NCBI GenBank assembly: GCA_963728285.1
Contig: CAVSJR010000001.1
Span: 186,001 to 250,000 of the forward strand
Source of the DNA: CAVSJR01 sp963728285
Lineage (GTDB): Bacteria > Actinomycetota > UBA4738 > HRBIN12
Length of the DNA stretch: 64,000 nucleotides
Direction of reading: 5' to 3'
Part shown: positions 51,327-60,549 of the stretch, piece by piece
How positions within the stretch are numbered: position 1 is the first letter of the stretch
Layout of the letters: the number at the start of each line of letters is the position of its first letter
Position numbers and translations under genes: made by a program
Notes under the pieces: generated by a model
What the model was told of the DNA's origin: nothing
Seen by the model: only the letters and a program-made list of their open reading frames with translations
The model's database searches: none

Positions 51327-51716
51327 CTAGGCGACGGGGCGAAGCTCGCTCGTACAGGCCGGGCAGCGGAGCGCGTCCTTGGGGACATCGGTCTTGCAGA
51401 AGTCGCACGGCCGGGTCGGTGACTCGGCCTGCTTCCGGAATCGGTTGTAGGCCCTCACGATGAGGAACAGGATGAAGGCGATGATGACGAAGTTCACCAG
51501 GGTCGTGAGGAAGGCCCCGTAGGGGATCGGCGTCCCGTTCAGGTCCCATGTGAGCTGGTCGAAGGAGACGTCTCCTCCGAAGATGGCGCCGACCAGGCTC
51601 AAGATCACGTTCGTGAACGAGGCGACGACGGCCGCGAACGCCACGGCGAGGATGAACGCCACGGCGATCTCGACCAGGTTCCCTTTGGTGATGAACTCCC
51701 TGAACTCTTTGAGCAT
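51327..51716 (-). CDS. mscL: Large-conductance mechanosensitive channel with zinc ribbon
   Basis: 129 residues. MscL start MLKEFREFITKGNLVEIAVAFILAVAF and a second membrane helix (VNFVIIAFILFLIV). In place of the usual charged C-terminal helix bundle it ends in two Cys pairs, CDFC and CPAC, 13 residues apart, a zinc-ribbon pattern. Releases solutes on osmotic down-shock. Location between glnA and the SDR gene seems unrelated. Confidence 0.85.
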   Translation of the reverse strand: MLKEFREFITKGNLVEIAVAFILAVAFAAVVASFTNVILSLVGAIFGGDVSFDQLTWDLNGTPIPYGAFLTTLVNFVIIAFILFLIVRAYNRFRKQAESPTRPCDFCKTDVPKDALRCPACTSELRPVA

Positions 51717-51822
51717 GAGACCCCCTTGCCGACCGGCTCGCACTACCCTCCCGTGGAACGGTGCCCGAAGGCAATACCGCACCCGCATGACGTCCTGAGG
51801 GCACGCCGAACTCGGGTCGGGG

Positions 51823-52611
51823 TCAGCGGCCCGGGATGCGCTCCTGCGCCTTCATCACGACGCGGGCGGCGAGGGACCTCGGCACGAGGCGGGTCCCGAG
51901 GGCCATGACCCGGTTCCTCGTTCCCACCACGGCCATCGGCCTGCCGGCCATCATCTCCCGGTATCCGAACTCGGCGACCTCTCGAGCGCCTGGCATCTTG
52001 CGTCCGGCGACCAGCCGAGAATCCTGCATCTTGGCTCGCTCTTGAAAGCCGGTCTCCGTGACGCCCGGGCACAGGGCGGTGACCGTCACCCCCGTCCCGC
52101 GAACCTCCTCCGACACGGCGAGCGAGAACGACAGGACGTAGGCCTTCGTCGCGTAGTAGACCGCCATGAGGGGGCCGGGCTGGAAGGCCGCGGTGGACGC
52201 GATGTTCATGATCCGACCGGACCGGCGCTCGATCATCCCCGGCAGGAACCGGCGGGTGAGCTCGGTGAGGGCCAGAACGTTGACGTGGAGCATCTCGGCC
52301 TGGTCGCGTGGGTCGTCCTCCGCGAACCGGCCGAACATCGCGAACCCCGCGTCGTTCACGAGCGCCTCGACGACGATCCCTCGTTCCCGAATCTCCTCGA
52401 GGACCTCGTCGGCGGCGCCGTCCCGCGCGAGGTCCTTCGCAATCACGTGGGCCGTGATGCCGTGAGGCGTCCGGAGCTCCTCCGACAACGCCGCCAGCTT
52501 CCCCTCGCTTCTCGCCACGAGCGCCAGGTCGTAGCCGTCGGCCGCGAACATCCGGGCGAGCTCGAGGCCGATGCCGCTCGACGCGCCGGTGATGAGCGCG
52601 GTCCTCCCCAT
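51823..52611 (-). CDS. Short-chain dehydrogenase/reductase
   Basis: 262 residues. NAD(P) motif TGASSGIGLELARMF, NDAGF, active-site YYATKAY, and the Ser of NIASTAAF. The SDR classical layout and C-terminal region resemble DltE/YqjQ-like oxidoreductases. TACCCT (52619-52624) lies seven bases before ATG 52611, so leaderless. Substrate unknown. Confidence 0.9.
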   Translation of the reverse strand: MGRTALITGASSGIGLELARMFAADGYDLALVARSEGKLAALSEELRTPHGITAHVIAKDLARDGAADEVLEEIRERGIVVEALVNDAGFAMFGRFAEDDPRDQAEMLHVNVLALTELTRRFLPGMIERRSGRIMNIASTAAFQPGPLMAVYYATKAYVLSFSLAVSEEVRGTGVTVTALCPGVTETGFQERAKMQDSRLVAGRKMPGAREVAEFGYREMMAGRPMAVVGTRNRVMALGTRLVPRSLAARVVMKAQERIPGR

Positions 52612-52660
52612 GCGGACAAGGGTAGCTCGCCTCGCTGGGGCGCCGGCCCGAGAGGTCGGG

Positions 52661-55312
52661 TCAGCCCTCCTCGTAGAAGACGCGCTCCATCGCCCGGCGG
52701 CTCCGCCGCGTGATCCGCAGGTACTCGTCGAGGAAGGTCTGCCGCGGATACTCCTCGTATCCGAGCCGGCGGGCGAGCACCGTCTGGTCCTCCGGCGAGG
52801 GCGGAATCGCATCTGCATGAACCCTCCGATCGACCTCGAGCGCGTTCTTGACGTCGGAGAGGAAGACGAATGCCTCCCCGAGCGCGAGGGACACGGAGTC
52901 CTCGATCAAGCGCGCCGACGCGAGCGATTCGATCGCCTGCAGCGTCCGCCTCGTCCGCACCTGCGGATGACGAGCCCCGAACCGAATCAGCGAGAGCTCG
53001 ACCGCGAACTGCACGTCCGCGAGCGAGCCGATTCCGAGCTTGAAGTGAAGCCTCGCCGCCTCCGGCGGCCTCACTCGCTCGCGCTCCATCCGCTCACGCA
53101 TCCTCCGCATCTCGGCGACGCGGTCGACGGTCACGTGATCCGGATACGCGAAGTCCTCCGACAGCGAGCAGAACCGGTTCCCGAGCGCCTCGTCGCCCGC
53201 CACGAAACGGGACCGCAGCAGCGATTGGAACTCCCACGGCTCCGCCCAGCGCTCCCAGTACTCCAGGTACGCCGCGACGGAGCGAGCGAGCGGCCCGCTG
53301 CGGCCCTCGGGGCGCAGGTCGGCATCGGGCTCCCATCCCGAAGCACGAACGCCCGCCATGACCCGCTCGGCGGCGTCGACCGCCTCGCGGAAGGCATCGG
53401 CCCCCTCGCCGTCGTAGACGAACAGCAGGTCGAGATCGGAGGCGAAGTTGAGCTCCTCGGCGCCGAGCTTGCCGAGCCCGATGACGGCGAACGGCATGGC
53501 CGGGGACGCCTCGTCCACGGCCTCGCGAATCACGCGGTCTGCAACGCGAGCGATCGCCGCGCCCGTCTCGCGGGGGTCGAGCTCCCGAGCCGCGTACCGA
53601 GCCGCCACGCCGACGAGCTCGGCATGCGCGTCACCGGAGTCCGGGTCGACCAGCGCCCCGACCCGATCCGGCTCGGCGGCGAGCAGATCCGTGGCGAACG
53701 AGCTCGCGGACACGACGTGGGCGAGCCGACGGGCCGCCGCCGGGTCGCCGGCGAGGGCATCGGCGGGATCGCGCAGCTCGCCGACGGCCTCCGCGACCCG
53801 CTCCAGCCTGACGAGCGCCGCGTCGGGATTCGCGGCCAGGGCGAGCGGCGGGATCATCACCGGGAAGACGTGCGCGAGGACCTTGCCCATCCGGGTCGAC
53901 GAGCCGACGAGGCGCCGAAGGACCTCGTAGGAGGCGGATGGGTGGCGGAAGCCGAGGCCGCCGAGGAGCTCCTCCGTCGCGTCTCGATCCACGCCGGGCC
54001 GCGGCGCGGCCGGCCCGGAGAACGCCTCCAGCAACGGACGATAGAACAGCCGCTCGTGGAGCCCTCGCACGAGCGCCGTCTCCCGCTCGTACGCGGCGCG
54101 AAGCTCCTCGGGCCCATCGAGGTCCATCGCTCGCGCGAGGCGGACCAACGACGCGCGGTCGGCGGGCAGGTCGTGGGTCTGAAGATCGCGCACCATCTGG
54201 AGCCGGTGCTCGAGCCTGCGCAGGAACCTGTACGACCGAGCCAGGCCGTCGGCGTCGGCCTCGGCGACGTAGCCCTCGTCCGCGAGCGCGCGGAGCGCGC
54301 GAAGGGTGTTCGGGTCGCGAAGGCGGTCGTCTCGGCGCCCATGCACGATCTGCAGCAGCTGGACGGCGAATTCGACGTCGCGAATCCCGCCCCGCCCTCG
54401 CTTGACCTCGATCGCCTCCTTGCCGCGGGCGCGAACGTACTCCTCGAGCCGGACCTTGACCTGGCGGACCTCCTCGATCGCTTGCGGTTGGAGCTCCTCC
54501 GGATAGACGAGCGGCGTGATGCCCTGGATGAACAGCCGTCCGAGCTCGGGATCTCCGCCGAGCGCCCGAGCCTTGATCAGCGCCTGGCGCTCCCAGGTCG
54601 CCGAGCGTTGCGAGTAGTACTCGAGCATCGCATCGAGCGACCTCGAGAGGGCTCCGCCTCTCCCGCCCGGGCGGAGCGCCGAATCGACGCGCAGGGCGAT
54701 TCCCTCCTCGGTCTGATCGGCGAGGAGCCGGATGAACCGCGCGGCCGCCCGCTCCACCTCCGCCTGTCGCTCGCCTCCGGCGCCCGAGTGCACGAAGATC
54801 AGGTCGACGTCGCTGGCGTAGTTGAGCTCGGCGCCGCCCAGCTTGCCCATGCCGATGACGGCGAAGCCGGTCTCGCCGACCTCGAGCCTGCACGCCGACG
54901 CGATGCACGCCTCGGCGACGTCGGAGATCTCCCGCACGACCTCCTCCAGCGGAGCGCCCTCGAGATCCCTCGCCGCGACCCGCACCATCGCGCGGTGGCG
55001 GAATCGACGAAGGCCGCCGCCGGCGCCGAGCCGCGTCACGTCGTCGGCGAGCTCGGCGTCGAGCTGGGGGCGGGTGCGGGGCGAGATGTCGGCGAGCGCC
55101 ACCACCTCGCCCGGGTTCGCCACGAGGAAGTCGGCCGCGGCCGTGGAGAAGCCCAGCAGCCTCGTGGCCACGGTCAGCACGCGCGGATCCGACAGGACCG
55201 CGCGCGCCTCGGGGTCGTCGCCCACACGAGAGATCGCGACGCGCGCGAGCTCGGGGTCGGGCGCGGTGGCGAACATTCGGCCGAGCGACTCGGGCGTCAG
55301 CTCCGTGCTCAC
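52661..55312 (-). CDS. glnE: Bifunctional glutamine synthetase adenylyltransferase/adenylyl-removing enzyme
   Basis: 883 residues, somewhat shorter than the roughly 950-1000 of well-known GlnE proteins. Two nucleotidyltransferase halves: GMGKLGGAELNYASDVDLIF and GLGKLGAEELNFASDLDLLF, each with D-x-D, and two ACT-like linker regions. Adds and removes AMP on the glnA tyrosine, controlled by glutamine status through PII in many bacteria. GTG 55312 is six bases after TAGGCT (55319-55324), leaderless. Divergent from glnA2, sharing the GlnR-like box. Confidence 0.94.
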   Translation of the reverse strand: MSTELTPESLGRMFATAPDPELARVAISRVGDDPEARAVLSDPRVLTVATRLLGFSTAAADFLVANPGEVVALADISPRTRPQLDAELADDVTRLGAGGGLRRFRHRAMVRVAARDLEGAPLEEVVREISDVAEACIASACRLEVGETGFAVIGMGKLGGAELNYASDVDLIFVHSGAGGERQAEVERAAARFIRLLADQTEEGIALRVDSALRPGGRGGALSRSLDAMLEYYSQRSATWERQALIKARALGGDPELGRLFIQGITPLVYPEELQPQAIEEVRQVKVRLEEYVRARGKEAIEVKRGRGGIRDVEFAVQLLQIVHGRRDDRLRDPNTLRALRALADEGYVAEADADGLARSYRFLRRLEHRLQMVRDLQTHDLPADRASLVRLARAMDLDGPEELRAAYERETALVRGLHERLFYRPLLEAFSGPAAPRPGVDRDATEELLGGLGFRHPSASYEVLRRLVGSSTRMGKVLAHVFPVMIPPLALAANPDAALVRLERVAEAVGELRDPADALAGDPAAARRLAHVVSASSFATDLLAAEPDRVGALVDPDSGDAHAELVGVAARYAARELDPRETGAAIARVADRVIREAVDEASPAMPFAVIGLGKLGAEELNFASDLDLLFVYDGEGADAFREAVDAAERVMAGVRASGWEPDADLRPEGRSGPLARSVAAYLEYWERWAEPWEFQSLLRSRFVAGDEALGNRFCSLSEDFAYPDHVTVDRVAEMRRMRERMERERVRPPEAARLHFKLGIGSLADVQFAVELSLIRFGARHPQVRTRRTLQAIESLASARLIEDSVSLALGEAFVFLSDVKNALEVDRRVHADAIPPSPEDQTVLARRLGYEEYPRQTFLDEYLRITRRSRRAMERVFYEEG

Positions 55313-55381
55313 GGAGCGAGCCTAGCGCGCGGCTCCACCCGATCCGCGTGCTCGCGCCGCCCCGACGTGGATTCGGCAGAG

Positions 55382-55424
55382 TTAACGCGCGCGTAACCGC
55401 GGCGACTCATGGTGCGGCTAGCCT
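55382..55424 (+). promoter_or_regulatory. GlnR box and -10 before glnA2 (divergent to glnE)
   Basis: TTAAC (55382-55386) and GTAAC (55393-55397), 11 bp apart, match the half-sites of the box before glnA. The -10 TAGCCT (55419-55424) lies seven bases before the GTG at 55432. The box sits about 60 bp upstream of the glnE -10 on the other strand, so it could serve both genes. Confidence 0.68.
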
Positions 55425-55431
55425 CGTGAGG

Positions 55432-56760
55432 GTGAGTCCGTCCGCCGAGGCCGAGTACGTGCTGCGCACCGTGGAGGAGCGCGGGATCCGCTTCGTACGC
55501 CTGTGGTTCACCGACGTGCTGGGGTTCCTGAAGTCGTTCACCATCACCTCGCAGGAGCTCGAGGGTGCGTTCGCCGAGGGGATGGGCTTCGACGGCTCCT
55601 CCATCGAGGGATTCTCGAGGATCCAGGAGTCCGACATGGTCGCCCATCCCGATCCCTCGACGTTCCAGCTCATCCCGTGGCGGGCGGAGGCCCAGGTCGC
55701 GAGGATGTTCTGCGACATCCAGAATCCGGACGGCTCGGCGTTCGACGGGGACCCTCGCGGCGTGTTGAAGCGCCAGCTCCAGCGGGCGGCCGACCTCGGG
55801 TTCACCTTCTACGTCGGTCCGGAGCTCGAGTACTTCTACTTCCGATCCGTGGACGATCCGAGCTTCCTGGATCAGGGCGGCTATTTCGACGAGACGCCGC
55901 TGGACGTCGCGACCGATTGGCGCAAGCGGACGGTCGCCTATCTCGAGGCGATGGGCATTCCCGTCGAGTACGTCCACCATGAGGTGGCGCCGTCGCAGCA
56001 CGAGATCGACCTCCGATACACCGACGCGCTGACGATGGCCGACAACGTCATGACCTACCGGCTCACCGTGAAGGAGGTCGCCCAGGAGTTCGGGATCTAC
56101 GCGACCTTCATGCCGAAGCCGGTGATGGGGGTGAACGGCAGCGGGATGCACACCCACCAGTCCCTGTTCTCCGGCGACCGCAACGCGTTCTTCCAGGAGG
56201 GCGACGAGTACCACCTCTCGAAGGTCGGGAAGCACTACATCGCCGGCCTGCTCGCGCATGCGCCCGAGCTCACGCTCCTGACGAACCAGTGGGTGAACTC
56301 CTACAAGCGCCTCGTCCCAGGGTTCGAGGCTCCCGTCTACGTCTGCTGGGCTCGCCGCAATCGCTCCGCCCTCGTGCGCGTCCCGATGTACAAGCCGGGC
56401 AAGGAGGGGGCGACGCGGATCGAGTTCCGGTCCCCGGATCCCGCGTGCAACCCGTACCTCGCGTTCGCGTCCATGCTCGCCGCGGGCCTCGAGGGGGTCG
56501 AGAACGAGTACGAGCTTCCGCCCGAGGCCTCGAACAACATCTACGAGATGACTGCGGAGGAACGCGTCGCCGCGGGGATTCGTTCCCTGCCCGAGGATCT
56601 GAACGAGGCGATCCACGCCGCGCAGGATTCAAAGGTGCTGCGCGAGTGCCTCGGCGAACACGTTCACGAGTTCCTCATCCGCAACAAGCGGGAGGAATGG
56701 GACGCCTACAAGGCCTACGTCACGCCCTACGAGCTGGAGCGCTACTTCCCCATCCTGTGA
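55432..56760 (+). CDS. Glutamine synthetase type I-alpha (GlnA2-like)
   Basis: 442 residues from GTG 55432. Same catalytic signatures as glnA: GMGFDGSSIEGFSRIQESDM, FYVGPELEYFYF, VHHEVAPSQHEIDLRY, NGSGMHTHQSLF, RRNRSALVRVP. The C-terminal NIYEMTAEERVA replaces the adenylylation loop of the beta type, so it probably is not a GlnE substrate, as in GSI-alpha enzymes. May be a second glutamine synthetase or a gamma-glutamylating enzyme. Leaderless start, GlnR-type box upstream. Confidence 0.93.
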   Translation: MSPSAEAEYVLRTVEERGIRFVRLWFTDVLGFLKSFTITSQELEGAFAEGMGFDGSSIEGFSRIQESDMVAHPDPSTFQLIPWRAEAQVARMFCDIQNPDGSAFDGDPRGVLKRQLQRAADLGFTFYVGPELEYFYFRSVDDPSFLDQGGYFDETPLDVATDWRKRTVAYLEAMGIPVEYVHHEVAPSQHEIDLRYTDALTMADNVMTYRLTVKEVAQEFGIYATFMPKPVMGVNGSGMHTHQSLFSGDRNAFFQEGDEYHLSKVGKHYIAGLLAHAPELTLLTNQWVNSYKRLVPGFEAPVYVCWARRNRSALVRVPMYKPGKEGATRIEFRSPDPACNPYLAFASMLAAGLEGVENEYELPPEASNNIYEMTAEERVAAGIRSLPEDLNEAIHAAQDSKVLRECLGEHVHEFLIRNKREEWDAYKAYVTPYELERYFPIL

Positions 56761-56762
56761 GC

Positions 56763-56792
56763 AGACCCCGGCCGTTCCACCGGCCGAGGTCT
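56763..56792 (+). terminator. Hairpin after glnA2
   Basis: AGACC-C-CGGCCG, loop TTCCAC, CGGCCG-A-GGTCT: an 11-bp stem with one mismatch, starting two bases after the glnA2 stop. No T-run follows. Likely a high-GC terminator. Confidence 0.6.
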
Positions 56793-56872
56793 CCCGAATG
56801 GCCCTCCCCCGAGCTCCCGATTTCGCGCACGGCGGCCTTCCACTTAGAATTGAGAGTGATGGGGGTGTGGAT

Positions 56873-57346
56873 ATGAGCGATGCGATGAACTTCGGGCTCT
56901 CGCCCGCGCTCGAGGCGGCGAAGGCCCGGCGTATCAAGCTGCACACCGAGCTCGTCGAGCTCGAGAAGGCGATCGGCGCCCCCACGCCCGGACGGGTGAA
57001 GGAGTGGAGCCTGGACGTCGCCTCCAGGCTGCAGAGCGTCCGGGAGGCGTTCGACGAGCACGTCTTCGTCACGGAGAAGCCCGAGGGGCTGTACGAGGAG
57101 ATCCGAACGATCTCGCCCCGGCTGGCCGGCAAGATCAAGCGGCTGGACGAGGAGCACCCGGTGATCCTCGCCCAGATCGACGTCACGCTCGGTCGACTCG
57201 AGGCGCTCGACACGCAGGACATCTGGCCGCCCGATGTGGCCCGGGACGACATCAACCGGCTGCTGGGCCGCATCGTCCGCCACCGTCAGCGAGGGGCGGA
57301 CCTGGTGTGGGAGGCCTATAACGTCGACATCGGCGGGATGGAGTAG
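56873..57346 (+). CDS. Helical protein of unknown function
   Basis: 157 residues from ATG 56873 (ribosome site GGGGGTGTGG). Highly charged and helical, with two long helices (residues 8-45 and 60-110), no Cys, few aromatics. Reads PALEAAKARRIKLHTELVELEK at the start and ends NRLLGRIVRHRQRGADLVWEAYN. I do not recognise the family. It lies between glnA2 and nadE on the same strand; a link to either is not established. Confidence 0.6.
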   Translation: MSDAMNFGLSPALEAAKARRIKLHTELVELEKAIGAPTPGRVKEWSLDVASRLQSVREAFDEHVFVTEKPEGLYEEIRTISPRLAGKIKRLDEEHPVILAQIDVTLGRLEALDTQDIWPPDVARDDINRLLGRIVRHRQRGADLVWEAYNVDIGGME

Positions 57347-57368
57347 GCCCGGACGCTAGGCTGTGCCC

Positions 57369-59001
57369 GTGGTTCGCATCGCGCTCGGGCAGATCAACAC
57401 GACCGTCGGCGATCTCGACGGCAACGTCGAGACGATGGTCGAGTGCACGAAGCGGGCGACGCGAGTCGCACGCGGACATCGTCTGCTTTCCCGAGCTCGC
57501 CATCACCGGCTATCCGCCGGAGGACCTCGTCCTGCGTCCCGAGTTCGTGCGCGACAACCTCGCCGCCCTCGAGGAGCTCGCCGAGCGAACCGCCGATGCC
57601 TGCGCCGTCCTGACCGGGTTCGTGGACCGCACGGAGCGCGGCCTGCACAATGCCGCGGCGTTGGTGCACGAAGGTCGCATCGTGGAGCGGTATCACAAGG
57701 TCCAGCTGCCCAACTTCGGCGTCTTCGACGAACGCCGCTACTTCGTGCCGGGCGACGCCGCGTGCTCGGTTCGCCTCGGCGGCTCGGATCTGGGCCTCTC
57801 GGTCTGTGAGGACGCCTGGCACGACGGAGCTCCGTTCGACGAGTACGCGCGGCGGCACACGCCCGTCGTGCTCAACATCAACGCGTCGCCGTACCATCGC
57901 CGAAAGGTCTCCGAGCGCCTCGACATCTGCCGCGCCCGGGCGCTGCAGACCGGTGCATGGATCGTCTACGTCAACGCGGTCGGGGGACAGGACGAGCTCG
58001 TCTTCGACGGGGGGAGCATGCTCGTCTCACCGGACGGAGACCTGGCCGCCTTCGCCGCGACCTTCGAGGAGGACCTCCTCGTCGTGGACGTCCCGTCGAA
58101 TGCCGGCGCCGCCGCATCGATCGTCGGCGACCCGCGGCCCGCGTGGCCGGACAAGACGGAGGAGATCTACCGCGCGCTGGTCCTCGGCCTCCGCGACTAC
58201 GTCGTCAAGAACGACTTTCGCGAGGTCCTGATCGGCCTCTCGGGCGGGATCGACTCCGCGCTCACCGCGGTCATCGCCGCCGACGCCCTCGGTCCCGAGG
58301 CGGTCCGAACGCTGTCGATGCCCTCTCCCTACTCCTCCGCCGAGAGCACCGAGGACGCCGTCGAGATCGCTCGTCGCCTCGGCATCCGCATCGACGTCGT
58401 CCCGATCGAGCGGCCGTTCTCGGCATATCTCGACGTGCTCGAGCCGGTGTTCAGCGGGACCGAGACGGACGTCGCGGAGGAGAACCTGCAGGCTCGCATC
58501 CGCGGCAACCTGCTCATGGCGTTGTCGAACAAGTTCGGAGGGCTGGTGCTCGCGACGGGGAACAAGAGCGAGTACGCGGTCGGCTACTCCACGCTGTACG
58601 GCGACATGGCGGGCGGCTTCGCGCCCATCAAGGATGTCCCGAAGACACTCGTGTACGAGCTGTCGCGGTGGCGCAACGCAGGATCCGAGCCGCCCCCCAT
58701 CCCCGACGGCGTCCTCGACAAGCCGCCCTCCGCGGAGCTCCGCCCGGGCCAGAAGGACACGGATTCACTTCCGCCGTACGACCAGCTCGATCCCATCGTC
58801 GAGGCGTACGTCGAGGACGATCGCTCACCGGAGGAGATCGCCGCCGCCGGGTTCGACCCCCAGCTCGTCGACCGGGTGATCGAGCTCATCGACCGCGCCG
58901 AGTACAAGCGGCGCCAGGCGGCGCCGGGTATCAAGATCACGCCGAAGGCGTTCGGACGCGACCGGCGCATGCCGATCACCAACCGCTATCGGCGGCGATG
59001 A
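57369..59001 (+). CDS. nadE: Glutamine-dependent NAD synthetase, frameshifted
   Basis: About 544 residues when repaired, from GTG 57369; TAGGCT (57357-57362) precedes it by six bases. N-terminal nitrilase domain: catalytic Glu in CFPELAITGYPPEDL, Lys in RYHKVQLPNFGVF, Cys in LSVCEDAW. C-terminal synthetase: LIGLSGGIDSALTAVIAADALG (PP-loop SGGxDS), ATGNKSEYAVGYSTLYGDM. Converts NaAD to NAD using glutamine. One extra base near 57467 breaks the N-terminal frame. Ends 20 bp before tRNA-Lys. Confidence 0.92.
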
Positions 59002-59021
59002 CGCCGATACAATCGGCTCCG

Positions 59022-59096
59022 GGGCCGGTAGCTCAGCTTGGTTAGAGCAGGGGGCTTTTAACCCTCGTGTCGCGGGTTCGAATCCTGCCCGGCCCA
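59022..59096 (+). tRNA. tRNA-Lys (anticodon TTT)
   Basis: Acceptor GGGCCGG/CCGGCCC. D-arm GCTC/GAGC. Anticodon stem GGGGG/CCCTC around CTTTTAA (TTT at the anticodon). T-arm GCGGG/CCTGC with TTCGAAT. Discriminator A, and no CCA encoded (ACC follows). Confidence 0.95.
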
Positions 59097-59367
59097 CCGC
59101 AGGTAGCGGTCGGTTCCCACCGCGCCACAAGTCTTTTGCCTGAATACGGGTACTACCTACGCGGCGATACGGTAGGGGACCGGGAAAAGACCGATAACAC
59201 GCGTCTTCTTGGAGTCGCCTTGGCCGTTTCTTGGTCGCCGCGACGGCCAACCGGGTTGCGCCGAAGCAACGGCCTTTACGACGTGGGGCGCGCTCCGGTA
59301 CGGTAGGAAGCGCTCGGGACCTGAACGACTCCTACCGGGAATGCTCCCGAGCAAAGAGAGGGAACCC

Positions 59368-60286
59368 TTGCGTCGATCAACGCTGGCCGCTCTCGCGGTC
59401 GCGATCTCGATCGTGCTCTTGACCGCAGACGCCTTCGCCGGCGCCGTCGCAACGCCCGTCAGAACCGACCCGGACCGGGTCGAGTTCGAAGGCTCCGGGA
59501 ACGCCAACTACTTCGCGTGGACCCAGGATCAGGCAGACGCGTATTTCCAACGCGACGTGTGGGTCCTGCCGACGGGCGGGCAGAAATACGAAGTGAGGGC
59601 CGGAGGAAGGACCGGCGGGCTCCGGTCAGATGGATCACACGGGGTCGCTCCTGCCGTACCACCACTGCGTCCACGACGCGTGCGACATCGTGTTGTTCGA
59701 CATGTCGACGAAGACGGAACAGCCGCTCCCCGCCGGCATCAACACGAGCAGGGGGCGCGAGATCTTCCCCGCTCTCTACGACGATCAGATGACGTTCCTC
59801 CGCGACGGAGCCGTCTGCGGATACGCTCTATCTCGTCACCGACCTCTCCACGGGCGCGAAGCTCGCGATCAAGAGCATCCCCGATGCGAGGAGAGCGACC
59901 TTCTCGAGTCGCGCCCCGGCTCACCGGGAACTGGGTCACCTACGGGATCTGCAACCGCACGGGCTGTCACGCGTTCCGCTACGACATCGCGCGAGACTCG
60001 ACGATCAAGGTCCCCAACCCGCTCGGGAAGCGCTCTACTTCGCTCCCTCACCCGACATCGCCGGGAACGTCTATTTCGAGGGCTGCAGGTCTCTCTGCTC
60101 GAGGCACGCCAGCCTGATGAAATGGACCGGCTCCGGAGACCCGACAGCCTTCTACAGTCTCCCCTCCGGCACAGACGCGGCCCAGACCTCCGTCTACGAT
60201 GACGGAGGCGGCAACATTCTGTTGTACGTGGACTTCCGCAACCTCTCGACGGGCAACTCGACGTCTACAGCTTCACGAACCCGTAG
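59368..60286 (+). pseudogene. Secreted beta-propeller-like protein, multiply frameshifted
   Basis: Signal peptide from TTG 59368 after GAGAGGG (RRSTLAALAVAISIVLL), then repeated WD/TolB-like blade strands: YFAWTQDQADAYFQRDVWVL, DIVLFDMSTKTEQ, LYLVTDLSTGAKLAIKSI, FRYDIARDSTIKVPNPLG, NILLYVDFRNLSTG, LDVYSFTNP. Coding continuity needs breaks near 59610, 59820, 59930, 60030 and 60255; the first three are +1, the last two look like lost bases. About 305 residues whole. I cannot tell sequencing errors from decay. No family named beyond the fold. Confidence 0.5.
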
Positions 60287-60441
60287 ACCCTCCTACTCGG
60301 GGCGCGTCGCTCCGCGGTAAGGCTACGGGGAGCCCGCCCCGTCCGCCAGGCCCGCGGGGATGCCGTCGTGCGTGGCGAAACAGGTGACCGGACCCAGGAA
60401 TCGAGAAGCGTGGGTCACGAGCTGCATCTAGGATGATCGCC

Positions 60442-60549
60442 ATGGACATCACCATCCGCTCGAGTTTCCTCCCGCACGACGACCCGGAGGCATCCCCGGC
60501 CTTCCATCACGACCTGAGCCGCCCGGAGGAGGTTGTTCGCAATGGCTGA
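60442..60549 (+). pseudogene. VOC-family N-terminal remnant
   Basis: 35 codons starting MDITIRSSFLPHDDPEAS, the N-terminal strand of a VOC protein, but it stops after the first helix and runs into the DUF1801 gene start. Probably the leftover of a deleted gene. Confidence 0.5.

Noticed and set aside
1585..60286. The many +1 breaks could be programmed frameshifting used by this organism.
   Set aside because: The sites share no slippery heptamer or downstream stem, occur in genes not known for recoding, and several are single extra bases in G or C runs.
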